DNA of 64,000 nt from Archangium sp. (GTDB lineage Bacteria; Myxococcota; Myxococcia; Myxococcales; Myxococcaceae): positions 62,001 through 126,000 of the forward strand of contig JALHMW010000013.1 of assembly GCA_022843845.1 (NCBI GenBank), in the 5' to 3' direction. Within the stretch, counting starts at the first letter, position 1; the number at the start of each line of letters is the position of its first letter. The notes below the pieces were generated by a model that was given only the letters and a program-made list of their open reading frames with translations, was not told the origin of the DNA and ran no database searches. Positions 53,482 to 62,247 of the stretch are shown here, piece after piece. Made by a program: the position numbers and the translations under genes.

Positions 53482-54510
53482 TCAGGCGGCGAACATTTCG
53501 ATGAACATTCGCTCGAGCTGCAAGCGCGCAGCGCCGTTGCGCTGGGTGATCGCGTTGCGGGCCTCGTCGATCAACACGCTGCGCCGGTGCACTCCAGCGG
53601 ACGAGACCTTCGCCGCAGCGGCGACCGCGAGCGCCTGCAGATCGCCGTTGACCAGCGTGGCGCCCGTCACCTGCGCACAGCTGACGTCGCGCAGCCAGAC
53701 CTGCAGGACATCGAGGGCGATCTCGGCGCTCGCGCGATCTTCGCCAAGCGTCTCGGCGAGCGCGAGCCAGCCACGCGCATCGGCCGGGTCGAGCGCCTCG
53801 AACCGCTCGATGATGTCTTTGCGCTCGGCGAGGCCGTCGACGTCGAAGGCCAGCGCGCGCGACATCGAGCCCGCCGCCATGGCCGCAGCCTGCCCTGCCG
53901 CGACGTCATCGACGCCCTTCTTGCTCTTCTTGATCTGCTCCGTGAGGAACTCGACGGACAGCGGCCCGAACGCGGCCTTCGAGCACCGGCTGCGAATGGT
54001 CGGCAACAGCTTGTCGGGAGCGGACGAGACGAGGATCAGCACCGTGCCCGACGGTGGCTCCTCGAGCGTCTTGAGCAGCGCGTTCTGCGCAGGCTGATTC
54101 ATCGCGTGCGCGCCGACGAGGATGGCGACCTTGGTCTTCGACTCGAGCGCGCGGAAGGCGAGGCGCTCCTGCAGCTGGCGGATCTGCTCGATGCGGATGT
54201 CACGTGACGGCGTGCGCTCGAAGTCGCTGCGGCCCGCCACGCCCCGCTTCACCTGCTCGTCTTCGGGCATCACCATCGTGACGTCGGGGTGGTTGCGCTT
54301 CTCGACGCGGCGACAGCTCGCGCAGGTGCCACAGCCGACGTCGGGTTGCTCGGTACAGCACAGCGCCTGGGCGAGGCCGACCGCTGCGAGCTCTTTGCCG
54401 ACGCCGTCGGGGCCGTGGAAGAGCCACGCGTGGTGCACGTGCCCGCGCGCGAGGGCCGACTCGAGGGCGGCGATGGCGCGGTCCTGACACTTCACGGAAG
54501 AGAGCGGCAT
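53482..54510 (-). CDS. holB: DNA polymerase III delta' subunit
   Basis: 342 residues of the delta'/tau AAA+ group. P-loop GPDGVGKELAA, zinc module CCTEQPDVGCGTCASC, and the SRC-type arginine motif PTIRSRCSKAAFGPL are visible, with NALLKTLEEPPSGTVLIL between them. In the clamp loader delta' is the stator that contacts delta and gamma/tau. Its N-terminal hydrolysis site is usually degenerate. It is separated from holA by about 22 kb. Confidence 0.88.
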   Translation of the reverse strand: MPLSSVKCQDRAIAALESALARGHVHHAWLFHGPDGVGKELAAVGLAQALCCTEQPDVGCGTCASCRRVEKRNHPDVTMVMPEDEQVKRGVAGRSDFERTPSRDIRIEQIRQLQERLAFRALESKTKVAILVGAHAMNQPAQNALLKTLEEPPSGTVLILVSSAPDKLLPTIRSRCSKAAFGPLSVEFLTEQIKKSKKGVDDVAAGQAAAMAAGSMSRALAFDVDGLAERKDIIERFEALDPADARGWLALAETLGEDRASAEIALDVLQVWLRDVSCAQVTGATLVNGDLQALAVAAAAKVSSAGVHRRSVLIDEARNAITQRNGAARLQLERMFIEMFAA

Positions 54511-54587
54511 GGGAGCGCCCTTCTAGCGTGACTCCCGAGCGACGCCACCGTGCCGGGAGCCGCCGAGCCTGATCACCCGACCTCAGT

Positions 54588-55469
54588 TCACCCGGCGCGC
54601 CGTCCCACTCGGCACTCGGCGCGCAGCGGGCACTTCCGGCAGTTCTCCTTCACCGGGTGAACCGGGCACGCGCCGCTCATGCCGAAGTGACAGAGCGAGA
54701 AGTCGTACCGGACGGGATCGTCGGGCGCGAGGTGCCTCAGCGACTCGGTGATCTCCTCGGCCATCGCCCAGCCCTGCGTCTGCCGTGAGGTCAGCCCGAG
54801 CCAGGTCGAGAGCCGCGCGATGTGCGTGTCGAGCGGAATGACGAGCTCGGCCGGCTTCACGCGAGCCCAGATGCCGAAGTCGATCGCGTCGGGCCCTCTC
54901 ACCATCCACCGCAGGTAGAGCGAGAGCCGCTTCGCCGCGCCGTTGCCGACGGGGAGCAGGTGATCGAGCCCGCGCGTCTTGCCCAGCACCCGAACGATCT
55001 CGGCCCTCGGTGCGGCGTCCCGAATCGTGCGAGCGAACGTCGAGAGCGCCGCGCGGTTGTCGCCGCTGGAGCGCCGGGCTTCGAGGAAGGTCGTCTCGAG
55101 GCTGCCGTGCTCACGAAGACACGCCCCCATTCCCATCAGGAGCACGCCGACGTCGGCTGGCAGGTTGAAGCGGTAGACGAAGCCGTCCAGCACGGAGCGC
55201 AGCTCGCCCGCCTCGAGCGACTTCAGCCGATTCGCGGGCCGCTTCCCCAGCTTCGACAGCACGCTCTCGATCTTCGGCTTGAAGAGGTCGGCCCGGCCGT
55301 ACGCCAGCGACGCCGAGAGCAGCGCGACCACCTCGATGTCACGCGGGTCGCTGTAGCGATGCGGGAACTCGACGGGATCGAAGCGAACACGGTCGTTCCA
55401 CGGCCTGTCGTCTGCGACCGCGTCGAGCAGCGGCTTGAGGCGGGCCGCGCGCGCCCGGGAGAGCGTCAC
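54588..55469 (-). CDS. TIGR02757/DUF2400 family protein
   Basis: 293 residues, matching the TIGR02757 family by the opening DNRVRFDPVEFPHRY-like segment (NDRVRFDPVEFPHRYSDP) and the end CPVHPVKENCRKCPL with Cys residues that resemble the iron-sulfur or zinc cluster end of HhH-GPD glycosylases. The core helices (DPRDIEVVALLSASLAYGR) and PLDTHIARLSTWLGLT resemble the glycosylase catalytic region. Function unknown in the family. The GTG start overlaps the MoaB-like stop. Confidence 0.82.
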   Translation of the reverse strand: MTLSRARAARLKPLLDAVADDRPWNDRVRFDPVEFPHRYSDPRDIEVVALLSASLAYGRADLFKPKIESVLSKLGKRPANRLKSLEAGELRSVLDGFVYRFNLPADVGVLLMGMGACLREHGSLETTFLEARRSSGDNRAALSTFARTIRDAAPRAEIVRVLGKTRGLDHLLPVGNGAAKRLSLYLRWMVRGPDAIDFGIWARVKPAELVIPLDTHIARLSTWLGLTSRQTQGWAMAEEITESLRHLAPDDPVRYDFSLCHFGMSGACPVHPVKENCRKCPLRAECRVGRRAG

Positions 55470-56005
55470 CGCGAGACTTCACGCACCAGGTGGCCCAGCT
55501 CGGGGAGCACCAGCCTGTTCATCGCGAGCGTCACCCCGGCTGGAGAACCGGGCAGCGCGAACACCACGATCCCATCCCACACTCCGGCCAGCGCCCGGCT
55601 CGCCATCGCCGCGGCACCGATCTGCTGAAACGACAACATTCGAAACAGCTCTCCGAAGCCGTCGATTCGGCGCTGGAGCATCGCCTCGACCGTCTCGACC
55701 GTCACGTCGCGCGACGACAGCCCGGTACCGCCGGTCAACACGATCGCGCGCACACCTGACTCCTTCGCCTGGCCCATCGCCCGGCGGATCTCGTCGGGCA
55801 GATCCTTCACCAGTGACGCTCCCACCACCGAGTGGCCCGCGTGCTCGAGCAGGTGCCGAATGAGCGGGCCGCCGCGATCGGTGCCACCGTCTCGCGTGTC
55901 GCTGCAGGTGATGACCCACGCGCTCACGCTCGCCGGCGCAGTCTCGCGGTGCGCCTCGACCGGGTCGTGCTCATGGTCGTGGTGATCGTGACCTTCGTGT
56001 CCCAT
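55466..56005 (-). CDS. MoaB/Mog-type molybdopterin-binding protein with His-rich N-terminus
   Basis: 179 residues. The N-terminus (MGHEGHDHHDHEHDPVEAH) has seven His in 19 residues, a likely metal-binding tail. The core follows the MoCF_biosynth pattern: WVITCSDTRDGGTDRGG, VLTGGTGLSSRDVTVET and VVFALPGSPAGVTLAMN. Such proteins adenylylate molybdopterin during cofactor synthesis. A Rieske-type gene follows upstream after 12 bases. Confidence 0.85.
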   Translation of the reverse strand: MGHEGHDHHDHEHDPVEAHRETAPASVSAWVITCSDTRDGGTDRGGPLIRHLLEHAGHSVVGASLVKDLPDEIRRAMGQAKESGVRAIVLTGGTGLSSRDVTVETVEAMLQRRIDGFGELFRMLSFQQIGAAAMASRALAGVWDGIVVFALPGSPAGVTLAMNRLVLPELGHLVREVSR

Positions 56006-56017
56006 CGCAAAGCTCCT

Positions 56018-56344
56018 TCACGGTTTCTGCGGAAAGCCGATCACCACGACCTGCCCGTCTTCGACGTCGGTCTTGAACGCAGTCTGATCGTCACAGATGC
56101 CCGGAGACGTCGCGTTCTCTCCGGTGTCGAGATCGAAGCCGACCTCGTGGCACGGGCAGATGACGAGGTTCTTCTCGACGCGCCCGCCAGAGAGCAGACA
56201 CCCGCCGTGGTTGCACCAGTCGTCGAGCGCCTTGAGCTTGCCGCCGACGCACGCCACCAACACGTTTCGTTTGCCGACCGCGTAGCCACGGAGCTCTCCT
56301 TCCTCGAGGTTCGCCGGGCCAAGGGTGGTGCGGGTGTCACTCAT
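56018..56344 (-). CDS. Rieske [2Fe-2S] ferredoxin-like protein
   Basis: 108 residues. The Rieske motifs CNHGGCLL and CPCHEVGFDL supply two Cys and two His for the [2Fe-2S] cluster. There is no membrane anchor, so it acts as a soluble electron carrier or as the ferredoxin of a ring-hydroxylating or nitrite-reductase-type system. It lies just upstream of the MoaB-like gene in the same direction, and divergent from polX. Confidence 0.88.
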   Translation of the reverse strand: MSDTRTTLGPANLEEGELRGYAVGKRNVLVACVGGKLKALDDWCNHGGCLLSGGRVEKNLVICPCHEVGFDLDTGENATSPGICDDQTAFKTDVEDGQVVVIGFPQKP

Positions 56345-56430
56345 GCGAGCGGCTTCCTAGCCAGCTTCGAGGCTGCCCGCTCGGGTGAATGAAGCTCGGC
56401 GGCAGCGTGTGAGCTGAGTAATCTGTCCGT

Positions 56431-58224
56431 ATGGTGATTGCGGACAAGTCGGTGGTCGTGAAGGCCCTTCGTGATCTCGGCGCCTACCTGCAGCTCAGCG
56501 GAGAGAACGCGTTCAAGGTGCGGGCGTACGACCTCGCGGCGGAGCGCATCGCGGGCCTCTCGGAGGACTTGAGCGCCCTCGTGGAGCAGCAGAAGCTGAC
56601 CAGCCTTCCCGGCATCGGTGAGAGCATCGCGAAGAAGATCGAAGAGCTCGTCACCACGGGAAAGATGACGGCGCTCGACGAGATCAAGGCCCGCTTCCCG
56701 CCGAAGATCCTCGAGCTGATGACGGTGCCCGATCTCGGCCCCAAAAAAGCACGCGCGCTGTTCGAGCAGCTCGGCGTCGGCAGCCTCGACGATCTCGAGA
56801 AGGCCTGTCGCGACCAGCAGGTGCGCGGGATGAAGGGGTTCGGGCAGAAGACCGAAGAGAAGCTCCTCAACGGGCTCGAGATCGCCCGGCGTGCCGCGTC
56901 GACCGGCGGCCGGAAGAAGCTGGCCGACGTGCTCCCACAGGCCGATGCGCTGCTCGAGTGGATCAAGCAGGCGCCTGGCGTCACGCGCGCGAGCCTGGGC
57001 GGCTCGGTGCGCAGACAGAAGGAGACCGTCGCCGACGTCGACATCATCGCCGCCGCTCCAGATCCGCAGCCGGTCTTTGCCCACTTCCAGAAGTTCCCGC
57101 TGATCGCCGAGCTGATCGGCGCTGGCGAGTCGAAGTCGTCGGTGCGGCTGAAAGAGACGGACCTGCAGGTCGACCTGCGCGTGCTCCCCGACGAAGACTT
57201 CGCCTCGGCGCTCCACCACTTCACCGGCTCCAAAGCCCATCACATCAAGCTGCGTGGGCTCGCGCTCGAGAAGGGCCTCACGATCAGCGAGTGGGGCGTC
57301 TTCCGTATGAAAGAGGGCCAGAACGCCGCGGCGAAGGCAGGCGTGGCCAAACACGAGAGCGCCGAAGCCAAGCTCCCGCTTCGCGACGAGGCAGACCTGT
57401 ACGCGCTGCTCGGCATGCAGTTCGTCCCGCCCGAGCTCCGCGAAGACTGGGGCGAGATCGAAGCCGCGCTCGCGCACACGCTCCCGGCCGATCTCGTCAC
57501 CGCGAAGGACATTCAGGGCAACGTGCACTCGCACACCACCTGGAGCGACGGGGTCAACTCGCTCGAGGAGATGGCGCGCGCCGCGAAGGCCCTCGGCTTC
57601 ACGTACTTCACCGTCACCGAGCACTCCCAGACGTCGGGCTACGCCGGCGGCCTCACGCTCGAGCGGCTCAAACAACAGTGGGACGAGATCGATCGCGTCA
57701 ACGACACCGTGAAGGGCATTCGCCTCCTCAAGGGCATCGAGAGCGACATCCTCGAAGACGGCCGCCTCGACTACCCCGACTCGGTGCTCGAGCAGCTCGA
57801 CGTCGTGATCGGCTCCATTCACCAGCGTTACAGCCAGGATGAAGATCAGATGACGAAGCGCGTGCTCAATGCCTTCGACAACCCCTTCCTTCACATCTGG
57901 GGGCACCCGACCGGCCGGCTCATCAACAAGCGCGAGCCCGCGCCGATGCGCATGGACGAGATCCTCGACAAGGCCGCGAAGAAGAAGATCACCATCGAGG
58001 TCAACGGCTGCCCCGATCGCATGGACCTCTCGCCCGAGCACGTGCGCAAGGCGCTGGAGCGGGGACTGAAGCTGTCGGTCAGCACCGACGCGCACTCGAT
58101 CAACGAGCTCTCGGTGCACCTGCCCTTCGCGCTCGCCTCGGCCCGGAAGGGCTGGGCGCGAGTTCACGACGTCGTCAACACCCGCGACGTGAAGGGCTTC
58201 CTGAAGGCGATCCGACGGGACTGA
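56431..58224 (+). CDS. polX: DNA polymerase X family polymerase/3'-5' exonuclease
   Basis: 597 residues. The N-terminal helix-hairpin-helix segments (LTSLPGIGESIAKKIEEL; VPDLGPKKARALFEQL) bind DNA, the PolX nucleotidyltransferase core carries SLGGSVRRQKETVADVDI with the GS and the two catalytic Asp, and QVDLRVL supplies the third. The C-terminal PHP domain starts at NVHSHTTWSDG and continues with the metal ligands ESDILEDGRLDYPD and STDAHSI, giving 3'-5' exonuclease activity. It takes part in DNA repair gap filling. It has its own start context (ATG at 56431). Confidence 0.92.
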   Translation: MVIADKSVVVKALRDLGAYLQLSGENAFKVRAYDLAAERIAGLSEDLSALVEQQKLTSLPGIGESIAKKIEELVTTGKMTALDEIKARFPPKILELMTVPDLGPKKARALFEQLGVGSLDDLEKACRDQQVRGMKGFGQKTEEKLLNGLEIARRAASTGGRKKLADVLPQADALLEWIKQAPGVTRASLGGSVRRQKETVADVDIIAAAPDPQPVFAHFQKFPLIAELIGAGESKSSVRLKETDLQVDLRVLPDEDFASALHHFTGSKAHHIKLRGLALEKGLTISEWGVFRMKEGQNAAAKAGVAKHESAEAKLPLRDEADLYALLGMQFVPPELREDWGEIEAALAHTLPADLVTAKDIQGNVHSHTTWSDGVNSLEEMARAAKALGFTYFTVTEHSQTSGYAGGLTLERLKQQWDEIDRVNDTVKGIRLLKGIESDILEDGRLDYPDSVLEQLDVVIGSIHQRYSQDEDQMTKRVLNAFDNPFLHIWGHPTGRLINKREPAPMRMDEILDKAAKKKITIEVNGCPDRMDLSPEHVRKALERGLKLSVSTDAHSINELSVHLPFALASARKGWARVHDVVNTRDVKGFLKAIRRD

Positions 58225-58270
58225 AAAACGCCACACCTCTCCATGCGTTCGATACAGTCGCGGCGAACTC

Positions 58271-60118
58271 ATGGCCGCCGCCACTGAAAGCCTGGTCGGT
58301 CAGACGATCGGCTCGTTTCGGATCACGAAGGTGATCGGCCGCGGCGGCATGGGCACCGTCTATCTCGGCGAGCACACCGTCATCGCCAGCCGCGTCGCCA
58401 TCAAGGTGTTGATGGAGCGCCTGGCCACCGACGAGAACCTCGTCGCCCGGTTCTACGCCGAGGCGCGCGCGGTCAACCTCATCGGCCACGAGAACATCGT
58501 CAACATCTTCGACATGAACGTGGTGCCGCCCCATCGGTACTACCTCGTGATGGAGTACCTGGAGGGCAAGCCGCTCAACTATCTGATGACGGCGCCCATC
58601 CCCACGACCACCGGCATTCCGATTCTGCTGCAGGTCTGCGACGCGCTGCAGGCCGCGCACGACGCGGGCATCGTGCACCGCGATCTGAAGCCCGAGAACA
58701 TCTTCATCATGCGGCGCGGCAAGCAGGAGAACTTCGTCAAGGTGCTCGACTTCGGCCTCGCGAAGCTGCTCGACACCGAGCGCGCCGATCAGCACACCGC
58801 CGCGGGGTTGATCGTCGGCACGCCCGAGTTCATGTCTCCGGAGCAGGCGAACAGCCAACCGGTCGACGGCCGAGCCGACATCTACGGCCTCGGGTGCATC
58901 GCCTGGCTGATGGCGACCGCGCGCCTGCCCTTCCCCCAGCGTGGGCTCACCGATCTGCTCGTCGCCCACCGCATGCAGATGCCGAAGCCGCCGCACGAGG
59001 TCGTGCCGTCGGTGCCGGTGCCGCTGAGCGACGTGATCATGAAGTCGATGGCGAAGGACCCGGCCGATCGCTTCCAGTCTGCTGCCGAGTTCGGCAAAGC
59101 CCTCGAGGACGTCCTGGAGTGGGTGGCGAAGACCTCGACGACCGTCGCCGTCGCGAAGCCACCACCGGCGAAGACCGACCTGCCCCCGCCGCCCCCGGCG
59201 TTCACCACGTCACCGGCCAAAGGCCCTGCGCAGCCGCGCTTCGCGGCGAAGTTCACCGCCGACGTCGAGACGGTCGAGGGCAGATCGTTGGGCACGTTGA
59301 CCTGCACCGACATCTCTCGCGGCGGCATGTTCCTCGCGGCCGAGTCGCCGCTGCCCGCCCTCTTCTCGAAGGTGAAGATCACCCTCACCGAGGGCGGCGG
59401 CATGCTGCTCGGAGAGGTCGTGCGGCACGTCACCGCGGAGCAGGCGAAGGCGTGGGGCATGTCAGGCGGGTTCGGCGTGCAGTTCGTCGATCTCACGCCC
59501 GTGCTCCGCGACACCGTCACCCGCCTCATTCAGGGCCTGCCCGTCAGCCAGATGCCCAAGGCCACCGTCTCGGCCAGCGACGATCCCGAGACCGAGAAGG
59601 TGCTCGAGCACTTTCGTCAGCGCATCAACGGCGACCACTATGTGCTCATCGGGGTCTCGACCGACGCCGAGTCCTCCGAGGTCCGCACCCGCGCCCGCGA
59701 GGCGATTCACCAACTCGAGCGCGCGGGGCAGGCGACGATCTCCTCGAACCAGCGCTCGCAGCTCGAGGCCGCGATCCAGCGGGTGAAGGCCGCGGCCGAC
59801 GTGCTCGGCAACCCGATGCACCGCGCCGAGTTCGATGCCAACCGCGGCAACTTCCGCGGCGTGATGCGGTGTCTGCAGGCGGGCCTCACGGTGGTCGACC
59901 TCGAGCGCCTGCGCACCAGCCACCTCGCCGCCAACCCCAACGCCTCGGGCGGCGCGTACGTGAAGCTGCTCGCCGCGAACGTCTACGAGACCAAGGGCCA
60001 GCTGCGCGAAGCCGTCGACGCCGTCGAGGCCGCGCTCCATCTCGACCCGCTCAACCTCACCTGCCACCAGCGCCGCCTTCAGCTGCTCAAGAAGCTCCGT
60101 GATGGAGTGCCGGCGTGA
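58271..60118 (+). CDS. Ser/Thr protein kinase with PilZ and J-like/TPR C-terminal regions
   Basis: 615 residues. Kinase domain at about 15-285: GRGGMGTVYLG, the VAIKVL Lys, HRDLKPENIF, DFGLAKL. A Pro-rich linker leads to a PilZ domain at about 317-420 (RFAAKFTADVETVEG, DISRGGMFLA), which in other proteins binds cyclic-di-GMP; the RxxxR motif at its start is not clear. A helical C-terminus (DHYVLIGVSTDAESSEVRTRAREAI) resembles a J-like domain followed by TPR-like helices. The cytoplasmic FHA protein starts in its stop (GTGA), so kinase and phosphothreonine reader are coupled. Confidence 0.85.
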   Translation: MAAATESLVGQTIGSFRITKVIGRGGMGTVYLGEHTVIASRVAIKVLMERLATDENLVARFYAEARAVNLIGHENIVNIFDMNVVPPHRYYLVMEYLEGKPLNYLMTAPIPTTTGIPILLQVCDALQAAHDAGIVHRDLKPENIFIMRRGKQENFVKVLDFGLAKLLDTERADQHTAAGLIVGTPEFMSPEQANSQPVDGRADIYGLGCIAWLMATARLPFPQRGLTDLLVAHRMQMPKPPHEVVPSVPVPLSDVIMKSMAKDPADRFQSAAEFGKALEDVLEWVAKTSTTVAVAKPPPAKTDLPPPPPAFTTSPAKGPAQPRFAAKFTADVETVEGRSLGTLTCTDISRGGMFLAAESPLPALFSKVKITLTEGGGMLLGEVVRHVTAEQAKAWGMSGGFGVQFVDLTPVLRDTVTRLIQGLPVSQMPKATVSASDDPETEKVLEHFRQRINGDHYVLIGVSTDAESSEVRTRAREAIHQLERAGQATISSNQRSQLEAAIQRVKAAADVLGNPMHRAEFDANRGNFRGVMRCLQAGLTVVDLERLRTSHLAANPNASGGAYVKLLAANVYETKGQLREAVDAVEAALHLDPLNLTCHQRRLQLLKKLRDGVPA

Positions 60119-60594
60119 AGAGCTACCTGCTCTCTGCGCTCAAACGAACCAGCGCGACGGGCCGCGACGCCTTCAACAAACAGCACGCAGGCGACTGGTT
60201 GGTCTGGGAAGCAGGCGCCTGGAAGGCACCGCGCGCCAGCACGCTCGTGCTCGGGTCGGTGGCAGACGCAGCGCAGGTCGCCCCTCCGAAGGGCGCCGAG
60301 GCGCTCGCCATCGCCCTGCCCGCCCAGCTCACGGTGACGCTCGGCCGCTCGTCCGACGTCGACCTCGAGCTCAACGACGGCACCTTGTCGGGCCACCACC
60401 TGAGCCTGTTCCGCACGCCAGAGGGCCGGTGGACGGTCGAGGACCCCGGCTCGAGAAACGGGACGACCGTCGAAGGGCTGAAGCTGAAGGCCGGCATGCG
60501 CATGCCGCTTCGTGACGGCTCGATCATCAAGGCGGGCCAGGTGACGTTGACGTTCCAGACCTCCGAGGGGCTGTGGCAACGGCTGGTGTCCTGA
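60115..60594 (+). CDS. FHA-domain protein
   Basis: 159 residues with a C-terminal FHA domain from about residue 70: LTVTLGRSSDVDLELND, LSGHHLSLFR and EDPGSRNGTTVEG, the phosphothreonine-binding residues. The first 70 residues include LLSALKRTSATGRDAF and lack a known domain. It is coupled to the kinase gene (GTGA overlap), whose autophosphorylation or substrates it may read. A CPBP-protease gene overlaps its 3' end by 22 bases. Confidence 0.85.
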   Translation: MKSYLLSALKRTSATGRDAFNKQHAGDWLVWEAGAWKAPRASTLVLGSVADAAQVAPPKGAEALAIALPAQLTVTLGRSSDVDLELNDGTLSGHHLSLFRTPEGRWTVEDPGSRNGTTVEGLKLKAGMRMPLRDGSIIKAGQVTLTFQTSEGLWQRLVS

Positions 60595-61301
60595 TCGACA
60601 AGCGGTGGCTGACGCAGTCGGCGGTGCGCGAGGCGCTCGTCGTCTGGTGCCTGGGCTTCGGGGCCATTCTCGTCGCCTGGCTCGTCTACCGCCCCGCCGC
60701 GAAGCTCGTCGCCACCGTCGGCTTCCTCTACCTGCCCGTGCTGGCGATGAGCGTGCGCGGCGAGGACTACCGCGACTTCGGGCTGTCGACACGAACGCTG
60801 GGCCGTGACGTGAAGCAGTTCCTGGCGGTCAGCGCCGTCGTCTTTCCGCTCTTCATCGCGGGGTACGTGGGCTTCATTCACGTGCTGCCCAGCCTGCCGG
60901 GCGAGCTCGTGCAGCTCGTCACGCCCTACGTGGGCGTTCCGCGCTTCTCGTTGCGGCTGCCCGACCGGTTCCTCGAGTGGGTGATCGATCAGATCTTCGT
61001 CGTCGCGTTGCCCGAGGAGTTCTTCTATCGCGGCTACCTGCAGACCCGGCTGCGCGACGCCTGGCCTCAGGGCCGCGTGTTCTTCGGCGCGAGGCTTGGG
61101 CCTGCGTTCTGGCTGACGGCGCTGCTCTTCGCGCTGGGCCATCTGGCGATCTTCGAGGTGTGGCGCCTGGCCGTGTTCTTCCCTGCCCTGCTCTTCGCGT
61201 GGATGCGGGAGCGCACGGGCTCGGTGGTCGGCGCCGCGCTGTTTCACGCCGCCGCGAACCTGCTGGTGCAGGTGCTCGACGCCAGCTTCTTCGCCCGCTG
61301 A
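60573..61301 (+). CDS. CPBP-family intramembrane metalloprotease
   Basis: 242 residues with about seven hydrophobic segments. The Abi/CPBP motifs are present: EEFFYRGYLQTRL (EExxxR), FALGHLAIFE with His, and a late His/Asn in FHAAANLL. Such enzymes cleave or modify membrane proteins; a myxobacterial relative takes part in development signalling. The GTG start at 60573 overlaps the FHA gene, which suggests coupling to the kinase-FHA pair. Substrate unknown. Confidence 0.8.
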   Translation: MATAGVLIDKRWLTQSAVREALVVWCLGFGAILVAWLVYRPAAKLVATVGFLYLPVLAMSVRGEDYRDFGLSTRTLGRDVKQFLAVSAVVFPLFIAGYVGFIHVLPSLPGELVQLVTPYVGVPRFSLRLPDRFLEWVIDQIFVVALPEEFFYRGYLQTRLRDAWPQGRVFFGARLGPAFWLTALLFALGHLAIFEVWRLAVFFPALLFAWMRERTGSVVGAALFHAAANLLVQVLDASFFAR

Positions 61302-61310
61302 GTGAGCCGA

Positions 61311-62117
61311 TCAGACGGTCTGGACCTGGAGCGTCCGGCCCACGGCGATCGAGCGCCCGCCGACGACCTGCACCCACTGCTCCGGCTTGACCGGCGCGTT
61401 CGAGAACACCACTGAGCGGCGCCGGCGGTGATCGCGCACCAGGGCGGTCGTCGCCTTCTCGTCGCCCGTCAGCTCGCACCGCGCGCAGGCGCCATCACCC
61501 TCGAGCAACCGGTAGAAGAGCGGCGCGTCACCATGGGCCGTCGCGATGACGATGCGGCCGTTCGTCGCGATCATCGCCACCGACGCCCGGTGCGCCTGAC
61601 CGGCAGCGGCTTCGACGTGCTGGGCGGTGCGTGACAACAGCTGCGCGGCGAGCGGCGCCGGGAGGTCTGGGTCCTCGGTGCGACCCAGGCTCCGCAGCTC
61701 GGAGAGGAAGGTGGCGAACACGGCCTCTTCGACGGCCGGCCCTTTGAGCGAGCGCTGGAGGAAGTCGGGCAGCTGCTCGGCGAGTCGCTCTCGGAGCGCG
61801 TTGCTCCCCGACGGCAGCTGCCCATCCATCGCGAAGAGCCACTGCCGCATGCGAAAGGGCTGGGCGACGTCTTCGAGCGGCCGACCGACGGGCGGCGCAC
61901 CTGCGGCGAACAGCGCCGTCTCGGAGCTGGGCTGCTCCCACATGTCGGCGCGTGTCACCCCCACGCCATAGCGGCGCTGAACGAGCTGGGCGTCGTCGTA
62001 GGCGCCGAGACCCAGCACCAGCCCTTCGTCATCGAGCGTCACGAGCGACCTCGCGCGCGCGAGCTCGCAGCGCATCAACGACGGGTCGGACGTGGCGATG
62101 GCAAACAGGCGCGTCAT
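61311..62117 (-). CDS. Class II glutamine-amidotransferase-like protein lacking the nucleophile Cys
   Basis: 268 residues. The layout resembles the YafJ-like class II glutamine amidotransferase group: N-terminal RLFAIATSDPS, GLGAYDDAQL, and QPFRMRQWLFAMDGQLPSG, which corresponds to the HPFRHG-x-WLFAHNG segment. The family catalytic Cys2 (MCRLF) reads MTRLF, so the Ntn nucleophile is missing and glutaminase activity is unlikely. It faces the CPBP protease gene and is divergent from the Hsp70-like gene with a 130-base gap. Confidence 0.68.
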   Translation of the reverse strand: MTRLFAIATSDPSLMRCELARARSLVTLDDEGLVLGLGAYDDAQLVQRRYGVGVTRADMWEQPSSETALFAAGAPPVGRPLEDVAQPFRMRQWLFAMDGQLPSGSNALRERLAEQLPDFLQRSLKGPAVEEAVFATFLSELRSLGRTEDPDLPAPLAAQLLSRTAQHVEAAAGQAHRASVAMIATNGRIVIATAHGDAPLFYRLLEGDGACARCELTGDEKATTALVRDHRRRRSVVFSNAPVKPEQWVQVVGGRSIAVGRTLQVQTV

Positions 62118-62247
62118 GACGTTCCTATTCTCGGCCGCTGTCCCTCAAACTGACAATCTGGCAGCGGGCTTCCCCTGCCGCCCTGACTGAAGTGGGTGGC
62201 GGGAACAAATTCACGCAAGGCCCGGCACTTGAGTAGTCTTCGCCACC

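Noticed and set aside
56341..58284. Long open frame on the minus strand antisense to polX
   Set aside because: PolX motifs are intact on the plus strand; the antisense product is a low-information Leu/Arg/Gly shadow.
62150..62185. Sigma54 promoter upstream of the Hsp70-like gene
   Set aside because: A TGGCAG box is present at about 62158, but there is no GC element at the required -12 distance.
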